Assembly: GCA_030587525.1 (NCBI GenBank)
Contig: JAUQYW010000300.1
Coordinates: forward strand, 1-21,044
DNA: 21,044 bases
Direction of reading: 5' to 3'
Source of the DNA: Candidatus Sigynarchaeota archaeon
GTDB lineage: Archaea > Asgardarchaeota > Lokiarchaeia > Sigynarchaeales > Sigynarchaeaceae
In this document: in pieces, positions 15,408 through 21,044 of the stretch
Layout: every line of letters begins with the position of its first letter
Position numbering within the stretch: the first letter of the stretch is position 1
Made by a program: the position numbers and the translations under genes
The notes under the pieces: generated by a model
Databases searched by the model: none
Told to the model about the DNA's origin: nothing
Seen by the model: only the letters and a program-made list of their open reading frames with translations

Positions 15408-16463
15408 TCAGATCTTTTTTTCATCCTTGTCCTTCTCCTTTTCAGACCAATCCGTGAAATTCTTATCCAATTCTGAGGCCATCTTTTCAATATCATCCCT
15501 ATTTGCCGTTATATCAAAAGCGATTGATTCGGATGATTCAAAGTACTTGCCACGGATTTGCCCCTGTTCGATCATCTCCTTGATGCAGCGTATGATCAAC
15601 GCTCTACTTTCACCGCTTTCCTCAACAAGGTCACTGACTTGAACTCGAGGAAATCGTTTGCTGAAATCCACCACGATACCTTTGATTCGATTTACAGCTG
15701 TATCATGCTTGATTCTTTCTTGCTCTAGTCGCTCTTGATTCTTGATTCTTTCTTGTTCTAGTCCCTCTTGCTTACGCTTCTCAGTTTCTTGTGCATCTCG
15801 GCGTAAAATTTCCTGTAATATCGATTCCGATTGTTGCAAGTCACCTGTCAATTGCCATTCCCTACCAATTGCTTCTGATAATTGTAGTTGCTTTTTCGCG
15901 GCAGAATAATCGCCAGCGTCGAACGCTTCTCTAGCCCTTTTCAAAAACAGTTGATAATCAGAGATGTTTTTCGCCTTTTTCTGTTCCTTTCTTGCCCGGT
16001 ATTCCACTTTCCATGCGATAAAGCCTTCAACAAAAGCTAACACTCCACTGATCACCAAAACAGCGAATCCTATAGGAATAGCACCAATAAACAAAAAAAA
16101 TGTGATCGGAAGAGCTGTTCCAGAAAGAATCAGGGTACCAGGAAGCCATTGCTTGTGAATAATTCTAGCCTTTCTAACAAATATCAAGAACCAAGTTGCA
16201 ATTCCCGCGACCACGACGCCAGTACAACTCATGAAGATGATAACCGCTCCATCAGCCCAGTAACATCCTCCCGAAAACCAAAATAAAAATCCAAACATCC
16301 AAAATAATACCGTGTCAGTATTCGTAAAATATATACATGAAGGCAATCCGATTCCCGCTATCCCTAGGAAACAGATTAGCAAGAAAGATCCCCTCTTCTT
16401 TCCCTTCTCGATCCCATCGGAACTTGAGTCGCCTTCTGTCTTTGTCAATGCCATGCCATTCAT
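15408..16463 (-). CDS. Membrane protein with coiled coil and C-terminal winged helix (PCI-like)
   Basis: Function unknown. The 351-residue protein is built of three parts. Four hydrophobic segments occupy residues 26-150. A helical, TPR-like stretch (168-222: AREAFDAGDYSAAKKQLQLSE, read as a paired helix) leads into a charged coiled coil (223-255) that holds two copies of the 11-residue unit QERLEQERIKN/H. A winged-helix domain follows (257-316: VSDLVEESGESRALIIRCIK, then GQIRGKYFE). This last part resembles the wH end of PCI/proteasome-lid and ESCRT-like proteins. The layout suggests a membrane-tethered adaptor with a cytoplasmic protein- or nucleic-acid-binding end. The start is ATG 16463. 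The gene is AT-rich compared with the repeats R4 and R5 around it. Confidence 0.72.
   Translation of the reverse strand: MNGMALTKTEGDSSSDGIEKGKKRGSFLLICFLGIAGIGLPSCIYFTNTDTVLFWMFGFLFWFSGGCYWADGAVIIFMSCTGVVVAGIATWFLIFVRKARIIHKQWLPGTLILSGTALPITFFLFIGAIPIGFAVLVISGVLAFVEGFIAWKVEYRARKEQKKAKNISDYQLFLKRAREAFDAGDYSAAKKQLQLSEAIGREWQLTGDLQQSESILQEILRRDAQETEKRKQEGLEQERIKNQERLEQERIKHDTAVNRIKGIVVDFSKRFPRVQVSDLVEESGESRALIIRCIKEMIEQGQIRGKYFESSESIAFDITANRDDIEKMASELDKNFTDWSEKEKDKDEKKI
15708..15773 (-). repeat. Two-copy 33-bp tandem repeat inside the coiled coil
   Basis: CTTGATTCTTTCTTG, then C/TTCTAGTC and CTCTTG, is repeated with a 33-bp period and only a few differences. It encodes two 11-residue coiled-coil units, so copy number changes keep the frame and would lengthen the helix without breaking the protein. 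Confidence 0.75.
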
Positions 16464-16502
16464 CTTCTCGTATTATTGAGGAAAAATCAAATTCTGGCCA
16501 TT

Positions 16503-16676
16503 TTAACTTGTTGTGATTCGAATTTGATTCTGAGGCAACAACTCCTTTTCATCTTTCATGCGGAATCGAATCATGAACCGCGAGGTCAGCAGCTTGTTGA
16601 TTTCCTCATTGGGTCGAAAATATCAATTTCTTCTGAATTGCACAGTATATCTGTTCTCGATATTCATCCACGCCAT
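16503..16676 (-). pseudogene. Small ORF interrupted by an in-frame TGA
   Basis: On the minus strand, ATG 16676 opens a frame of 58 codons ending at TAA 16503. It is broken once by TGA at 16625-16623, after MAWMNIENRYTVQFRRN. The part after the TGA (NEEINKLLTSRFMIRFRMKD, then a short tail) looks like natural protein, while the other frames of this 250-bp stretch do not. It lies between the start of the membrane/winged-helix gene and repeat R5. No SECIS-like element was searched for, so a decayed small gene is the plain reading. No family is recognised. Confidence 0.3.
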
Positions 16677-16710
16677 GCAATTTCACCAAACATGCCGCCA
16701 AAATCCACGG

Positions 16711-17232
16711 TGACCCTCGTCCCTGGCCGCCGGAGGCGGCCACCTAGTTCCTTTCCTTAAACACGCTATTCACCACCGAGCGCTAGCTGGCCAACGCGCT
16801 ATCAATTCCAGTATTATGCAACCCGCACGGGAAGATAGATATGAAAGACAAACGATAATCCCTAAAAGGGAACAGGCCCTGGTGGCGGGCGACGACCGGC
16901 TGCATCCTGGCCGTGCCACCGCAGCGGCTTTCCAGGATGAAACGACCTTGCTGCCGGGATCCGTGCCGCGGCCGAGGCGCGATCCTCGTAAAAACGGGCG
17001 TTCCGGTCCATGTCGCGGAGATACCTTCAAGGCTTGGCCCACATGATGATACCTTGCACCGCCGCTCGTCATCCTCGGTGGTTCCACGGCGCCGGCGACC
17101 GTTGTCCACGGGCTGCATTGCATGGAAATCGCCGGCGTAATGAAAAACGGGAACATTTATAAGGCGGGTCGCGGGTGACGGGGGAACGGGACTGTCACGC
17201 GGATAAATTTGCGGGTGTTACGCGAGACCTTA
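16711..17232 (+). repeat. GC-rich island repeat R5 (complete copy)
   Basis: This is one of two complete copies. In order it has: hairpin 16724-16742 (loop GGA), the variable module with GCAACCCGCACG, the stem TCCCT/AGGGA (loop AAA), the GGTGGC/GCCACC-closed block and the GCAGCGGCTTTCCAGGATGA block. Next is a multi-stem module closed by CGCCGGCGA/TCGCCGGCG (17090-17098 with 17129-17137) that holds the inner stem CCGT/ACGG. It ends with TATA element ATTTATAAG (17155-17163), hairpin GTGAC/GTCAC (17175-17198) and the end GCGGGTGTTACGCGAGAC. It is nearly identical to R7 in the distal half, so the spread is recent. Confidence 0.92.
17155..17163. promoter_or_regulatory. TATA element carried by repeat R5
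   Basis: ATTTATAAG is identical at 18657-18665 (R6) and 20980-20988 (R7). Because the element is nearly symmetric, it could drive transcription either way. Rightwards, the transcript would cover the repeat end and run antisense into the next gene's 3' end. Leftwards, it would traverse the whole structured repeat as a leader of roughly 500 nt towards the gene on the left. Confidence 0.4.
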
Positions 17233-17246
17233 AATTCACGATGAAC

Positions 17247-17275
17247 AATCAATACGATGCGCCCTTGTATTGATT
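17247..17275 (-). terminator. Hairpin after nuclease gene B
   Basis: AATCAATAC (17247-17255) and GTATTGATT (17267-17275) form a perfect nine-base-pair stem around an 11-base loop, starting 7 bp beyond the gene B stop codon, between the gene and repeat R5. No T run follows on the minus strand, so it may protect the mRNA 3' end rather than act as an intrinsic terminator. Copy A has no counterpart after its stop. Confidence 0.45.
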
Positions 17276-17282
17276 CGAAATA

Positions 17283-18095
17283 TTAGGAAGACCTCTTTAC
17301 ACGTTTTACGGGTTTTTTCTGACCAGCTTCCTTGCGTGCGATGGCTTCCTTGAGCTTGTCGACGCCCACGGCATCGATCACCTTGTTAATATCAAGTACC
17401 TTAAGCACTGCTTCAATGCCAATGTCCTCAATGGCGTGTTTCATACTCTGGAGCATGTCTGGCGGTATGATCTCGTCCATCTCTGTCATATCTTTCACCT
17501 TGTCATGATACATGTAATAAATCAAGCTTATAATCGTTCTCATGGTGTTGCGCAAAATTGAACCCGCATGAGCGATATGCACGATAGCCTTCTTCACGGT
17601 TTCAATTGAACCAAGCACGAGCAATGGCACATTGCCATCGTTCACGTCGAGCTCGTCGCAAACCACCACTCGGCACGGGCACGGAAATCCGGTCACGACC
17701 TCGTATACCCCTGCATCGGCGGATGCCACGGCAATGCCGGTCGTCAGCATTTTATCGAGAAAGCCCGGGCGCTTGGCCGAGATGTACCACGCCGTGATCC
17801 GCCCGCGCATCTCGTTGAAGCCGATCCCGTTCTGGTCGCCGTATAACCCGACGTAGCCGAGTAGCTTGGACAAATCCTCCTTGCGGGTCATGTTTCCCTC
17901 GCTCTTGTACTCGAACAAGTTGTCCGTGGCGAATTGCTTGGCCAAGAGCGGGATGGGCACTTGCGACTGCGCACCAGCCTTGCAGCGCGCGACCGTGTCG
18001 ATTTCCAGCGGCAACGTCCCGACTTTTTCAGCCTTGGCATCGCAACTGGCCAGCAATTCCTTCATGACCAGCTTGAAGATGTAATCGAACGCCAT
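17283..18095 (-). CDS. Rpn-like PD-(D/E)XK nuclease-fold protein, copy B
   Basis: This paralogue of copy A has 270 residues. The same candidate active site is kept: Asp33 in LPLEID and Glu62-Tyr63-Lys64 in NLFEYKSE, followed by LLGYVGLYGDQ. The segment GVYEVVTGFPCPCRVVVCDE, shared with copy A almost unchanged, contains two Cys residues and is probably a core strand pair. The DKVIDAVG unit occurs once, not twice. The C-terminus is basic (QKKPVKRVKRSS). Start ATG 18095 is preceded by a conserved CCACG/CGTGG inverted repeat and an in-frame GTG at 18107. Similarity to copy A stops at the stop codon on one side but extends through the 5' flank into the repeat on the other, so the duplicated unit is gene, leader and repeat together. 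Confidence 0.62.
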   Translation of the reverse strand: MAFDYIFKLVMKELLASCDAKAEKVGTLPLEIDTVARCKAGAQSQVPIPLLAKQFATDNLFEYKSEGNMTRKEDLSKLLGYVGLYGDQNGIGFNEMRGRITAWYISAKRPGFLDKMLTTGIAVASADAGVYEVVTGFPCPCRVVVCDELDVNDGNVPLLVLGSIETVKKAIVHIAHAGSILRNTMRTIISLIYYMYHDKVKDMTEMDEIIPPDMLQSMKHAIEDIGIEAVLKVLDINKVIDAVGVDKLKEAIARKEAGQKKPVKRVKRSS

Positions 18096-18204
18096 GCGCC
18101 GTGCCACGACCGTGGTTTTCAGGATTTCCGCGTGGATCGTTCACCATATCATGTGAACTCCCTTAAACACCCCGCTTTTTCAACCGACTTCGTATCGTAT
18201 TCCC

Positions 18205-18735
18205 TAGAATCCCGGGATGCCGGGAACAACAATCTCTCTTCCTGGCCGGCCGCCGAAGGCGGCCACATGGTTCCTTACCTTGAACACGATGATACGCACG
18301 CTAGCACTTTCACTGATATGTAACCGGCACGCGACGCGAGGCATGAAAGGCAAGCGATGATTCCTAGTGGAAAATAGGCCCTGGTGGCGGGCGACGACCG
18401 GCCTCATCCTGGCCGTGCCACCGCATTGGTTTTCCAGGACGAAACGACCTTGCTGCCAAGATCCTTGCCGCGGCCGATGCGCGATCCTCGTAAAAACGGG
18501 TGTTCCAGTCCGCGTCGCAACGATACCTTCAAGACCCGCCCCTCGTGATGATACCTTGCACCGCCGCTCGCCATCCGCGGTGGTTCCACGGCGCCGGCGA
18601 CTGTTGTTCACGGGTTGCTTTGCATGCAAACCGCCGGCGTAATGAAAAACGTGAACATTTATAAGGCGGGTCGCGGGTGGCGGGGGAACGGGACTGTCAT
18701 GCGGACAAATTTGCGGGTGTTACGCGAGACTCTTG
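18205..18735 (+). repeat. GC-rich island repeat R6 (complete copy)
   Basis: This complete copy starts with TCCCGG/CCGGGA (18210-18225). The core hairpin at 18248-18264 has a GAA loop and an extra GGCC in front. The small stem has become TTCC/GGAA (a compensatory change against TCCCT/AGGGA in R5). The multi-stem module keeps CGCCGGCG on both sides (18592-18599 with 18632-18639), the inner stem has C-G changed to a T-G wobble, and TTTGCATGCAAA is now a perfect palindrome. The terminal hairpin has two A/G and C/T changes that keep pairing by wobble. The repeat ends exactly at the stop codon of the archaeosortase-like gene. Confidence 0.92.
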
Positions 18736-19395
18736 TTATGGTTTATCTTCAGCATCTAACTTCCTCTTTTTTTGATTCCATGCTTTTATTCTGTTTAACG
18801 ACAATTTGATGAAGAAAATGAACGGAATTGAAAATTCGGGCCAAGCGAACAATATTATGGTTAAAGAGATAAAAGAAAGGCAATATGTAAACAATGAATT
18901 CAATTCAAAATTGTGTGCCTGTTCCCAAGGGATACCAGAAGCAAATAAGGCAATCTCGTATCCATTAATCAATTCCATCACGAAAAATAATGTTACTGCA
19001 TAGATCAAAAAGTTGCGCAATTTTATTCTCCACTTTGTTCGTGGTACAGAAAACATGCATATCAGCGGAAAGAATCCTGCAGCAGGCGTGCATCCTTTGA
19101 TGAATTCAATTATTTGGGGTGTTTCTATCCCAAGTGGATAGACATAAACGTTCATATCGAAACAAACTACCGTTGAACCATAAAATCCAAAAATCTTCAC
19201 CCAGAATGAAGCGATTTGTGCTGAAATCCATCGTATTGTTACAAAATCGGTGAATTCATAGATTAAATATCCGATATATATTAAAACAAAAAACAGGATG
19301 ACTTCGTGCCATTTCGCTTTCTGAACTGCTTGCCAATATTGTTTATTTTCGTTTTTTTTATCCTTTGGTTTTAAAACATTGTTTTTTCTACTCAT
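18736..19395 (-). CDS. Archaeosortase/exosortase-like membrane transpeptidase
   Basis: Archaeosortases are multi-pass membrane cysteine enzymes that cut C-terminal sorting signals and attach surface proteins to lipid. The 219-residue protein has about six TM segments and the family core IIEFIKGCTPAAGFFPL, with the candidate catalytic Cys102. A basic loop (PRTKWRIKLRN, 118-128) and a TM ending in ELINGYEIAL (141-150) follow, then His161 in WEQAHNF. In typical members the position two to three residues after that Asn is a catalytic Arg. Here it is Glu147, so activity is doubtful or the catalytic set differs. It lies 12 bp after the gene for a large sequon-rich membrane protein, so the two form an operon. 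Its stop codon adjoins repeat R6. Confidence 0.75.
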   Translation of the reverse strand: MSRKNNVLKPKDKKNENKQYWQAVQKAKWHEVILFFVLIYIGYLIYEFTDFVTIRWISAQIASFWVKIFGFYGSTVVCFDMNVYVYPLGIETPQIIEFIKGCTPAAGFFPLICMFSVPRTKWRIKLRNFLIYAVTLFFVMELINGYEIALFASGIPWEQAHNFELNSLFTYCLSFISLTIILFAWPEFSIPFIFFIKLSLNRIKAWNQKKRKLDAEDKP

Positions 19396-19407
19396 TTCTA
19401 TTCATTC

Positions 19408-20520
19408 TCACCATATCTCGATTGTTGGAGTATAATAGGTAGATCCTGCTACTATCCACTCCATGGAAGCCGAAGTGTCTAGAAAATACCATTGCTCCCA
19501 TACAAGATCAATACCAGGCTCCGTGTATTCGACGGACACAGTAACAAGGTATCCACTCGTTCGGTTCACCTGTGCCGGTGATCCTTGTGGTTGGGAAAAC
19601 AACGAATCATTCATAAAACAATAGTATCGTCGATAACTCGGAACTTCATGATTATCATAATTGATATCGAGAATCTGGATTCCATTCATTACTAAAGCGA
19701 TAGTCTTGTTAGAATATGTTATATTGATATCACCAGAAAGCAATGTGCCATTCATGATGTAAACGAGTGAGGAGTATCGGTAAGGCCGATACAGTATTGG
19801 TTCGAGTGCTAGCGTGTCAAGTGCTGCTATACGTGCCGAGAAACACGTGATATCAATGCCAGAAAAACACGGAATGTTCATATTCGATTCCATAACGATG
19901 GGATGATTGCTTAAGGATATAGTGAGATCGGAATCATCATGCGACCAATCATGGTGTTCCGATGCGTTAAAATTTCCGATTGCATCGATGATGTTACTCG
20001 TGGTGTTACCCGGCACGTTTCTGCTAATGGTCACGCTCGATGTTTTAGAGCGCAACATCACCCGATCGATGACCACGGGAGCGAGAGCTGCAGTAATCGC
20101 TAAAACCAGCAGGAATATGGCGGCCGTGCGCTTTTGCTGGATATTATCTCTGTTCATTATGAACCAATACAATATAATACCAAGAATGGCGATTGGTATA
20201 ATAACATAAATGGAAACTAACCACATAATGCCGGTTGTGCCAATCAAGAAAAAAATGCACGCGTCTTGCTTGGCGGATTTAAATGCAAGAATCCCGCAAG
20301 CCTCTCGCTTCTCCGCGAATCTATCACAAATGAATAATCCTACAAGCAAGATGATAACAAGCATGGGAATTGCGGCAATGCGAATATACACGCTTAAAAA
20401 AGAACCTATACCGAACAAGAAAGCCATCGTGCAATGCACGATGCTAGAAATCAAAGTAATGGCTAAACCTGCTTTATACAACCGCGATACCCGCATTTTC
20501 TTTGCAAGCACGTGTATCAT
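19408..20520 (-). CDS. Membrane protein with large sequon-rich external domain, archaeosortase partner
   Basis: Family unknown. The 370-residue protein has about five TM segments in residues 14-153, then a C-terminal domain of about 215 residues, mostly beta-rich. This domain carries seven N-glycosylation sequons (NTT, NAS, NGT, NIT, NKT, NDS, NRT), which argues that it faces outwards and is glycosylated. It has no C-terminal sorting tail of the PGF-CTERM kind; it ends in TYYTPTIEIW. It may therefore be a partner that works with the sortase rather than its substrate. The start is ATG 20520, preceded by a leader of about 55 nt and a TATA box. It is the first gene of the operon and is AT-rich. 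Confidence 0.68.
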   Translation of the reverse strand: MIHVLAKKMRVSRLYKAGLAITLISSIVHCTMAFLFGIGSFLSVYIRIAAIPMLVIILLVGLFICDRFAEKREACGILAFKSAKQDACIFFLIGTTGIMWLVSIYVIIPIAILGIILYWFIMNRDNIQQKRTAAIFLLVLAITAALAPVVIDRVMLRSKTSSVTISRNVPGNTTSNIIDAIGNFNASEHHDWSHDDSDLTISLSNHPIVMESNMNIPCFSGIDITCFSARIAALDTLALEPILYRPYRYSSLVYIMNGTLLSGDINITYSNKTIALVMNGIQILDINYDNHEVPSYRRYYCFMNDSLFSQPQGSPAQVNRTSGYLVTVSVEYTEPGIDLVWEQWYFLDTSASMEWIVAGSTYYTPTIEIW

Positions 20521-20597
20521 CTTTCATGATGTTTCTTTTGAAATGTTTTCATGGCAATTGCGAATTCGATCCTTCGCGTGAATCTCCCCATCCTTCA

Positions 20598-20607
20598 CCA
20601 TATATGC
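20598..20607 (-). promoter_or_regulatory. TATA box of the archaeosortase operon
   Basis: GCATATATGG on the minus strand predicts transcription starting near 20575, about 55 nt before ATG 20520. It lies between the gene and repeat R7 and is not part of the repeat, so the operon can be expressed without the repeat's own TATA element. Confidence 0.5.
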
Positions 20608-20631
20608 GTAGTGGCACGACCTCTGTATCTG

Positions 20632-21044
20632 GAATGCCCGGAATCGCTGGATACCGGGAACCTTAGTTTCGTTTCCTGGCCGCCGTAGGCGGCCACCTCG
20701 TCCTTGGCGGCGGGCGACGACCGGCTGCATCCTCGCAGTGCCACCGCAGCGGCTTTCCAGGATGAAACGACCTTGCTGCCGGGAACCGTGCCGCGGCCGA
20801 GGCGCGATCCTCGTGGAAACGGGTGTTGCGGTCCATGCCGCGGCGATACCTTCAAGGCTTGCCCGCCATGATGAAGGCTTGCACCGCCAGTCGTCATCCG
20901 CGATGGTCACACGGCGCCGGCGACCGTTGTCCACGGGCTGCATTGCATGGAAATCGCCGGCGTAATGAAAAACGGGAACATTTATAAGGCGGGTCGCGGG
21001 TGACGGGGGAACGGGACTGTCACGCGGATAAATTTGCGGGTGTT
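20632..21044 (+). repeat. GC-rich island repeat R7 (internal deletion, cut by window end)
   Basis: The left mini-palindrome region is present, and the core hairpin (20677-20695) has a GTA loop. About 130 bp of the variable module are missing, so the hairpin is joined straight to the GGCGGGCGACGACCGG block. From there it follows R5 almost base for base: CGCCGGCGA/TCGCCGGCG (20915-20923 with 20954-20962), TATA element (20980-20988), GTGAC/GTCAC hairpin and GCGGGTGTT at the window edge. The repeat, and perhaps the array, continues beyond the window. Confidence 0.88.

Noticed and set aside
16476..16760. 94-codon plus-strand open frame overlapping the start of R5
   Set aside because: It runs from AT-rich sequence into the repeat, has no ribosome binding site or family features, and lies opposite a more protein-like minus-strand frame.
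16783..17118. Arginine-rich minus-strand reading frame conserved in R5, R6, R7 and partly R2, R3 (starting MQPVDNGRRRR)
   Set aside because: Nearly all differences between copies change the amino acid rather than being silent, and module deletions cut the frame. The frame is a by-product of a conserved GC-rich repeat, although a TATA element does lie upstream.
18205..18735. Ordinary MITE with terminal inverted repeats
   Set aside because: The two ends (AATCCCGGG... and ...TTACGCGAGAC) are not inverted repeats of each other, and no target-site duplication was visible by eye.
10906..21044. CRISPR array
   Set aside because: Copies are 150-530 bp long, spaced 1.2-2.4 kb apart with genes in between. 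There are no short uniform spacers and no cas genes.

Overview
The window reads as archaeal chromosomal DNA. The evidence is an archaeal-type SRP RNA with helix 6 and a GNRA-capped helix 8, an archaeal LeuRS, a Cbf5-type tRNA/rRNA pseudouridine synthase ending in a PUA domain, and TATA boxes placed about 25 bp before likely starts. An Asgard or related lineage is possible (GH38 mannosidase, serpin, a membrane/coiled-coil/winged-helix protein), but the sequence alone does not prove it.

The left half (1-10.85 kb) is dense, moderately GC-rich and mostly conserved. It holds the tail of an unidentified CDS, the SRP RNA gene (about 166-480), a GH38 alpha-mannosidase (+), a convergent cbf5 (-) with its own near-leaderless promoter, leuS (-), an M28-like peptidase that has lost expected catalytic residues (+), a possible small RNA gene, and a secreted or membrane-anchored serpin (+).

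The right half (10.85-21.04 kb) looks like an accessory island. Almost every intergenic space holds one copy of the same GC-rich repeat (R1-R7), always in the same orientation, while nearly all genes lie on the minus strand. In transcription order from the right edge the array is: R7, a multi-sequon membrane protein plus an archaeosortase-like protein, R6, Rpn-like nuclease copy B, R5, a membrane/coiled-coil/winged-helix protein, R4, Rpn-like nuclease copy A, (a plus-strand membrane ORF fused to R3), R3, a two-gene HEPN module, R2, an eight-TM protein, R1. The repeat is about 530 bp when complete (R5, R6) and appears in shortened forms elsewhere. Each copy carries a perfect or compensated hairpin closed by a C-GNA-G triloop. 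Several other stems are kept by compensatory or wobble changes, and complete copies end with an embedded archaeal TATA box. Repeats often end within 0-50 bp of the next gene's stop codon, so the region looks like a head-to-tail array of gene-plus-repeat cassettes. It resembles an integron cassette array in layout, but the repeat is not a recognisable attC and no integrase or transposase lies in the window.

The cassette cargo (a duplicated PD-(D/E)XK-type nuclease, a HEPN pair resembling a toxin-antitoxin or defence module, surface and sortase proteins) differs from repeat to repeat, as expected for mobile cargo. Gene and repeat base composition differ strongly: the genes are AT-richer and the repeats very GC-rich. 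The strongest candidate for something undescribed is this repeat-bounded cassette array.
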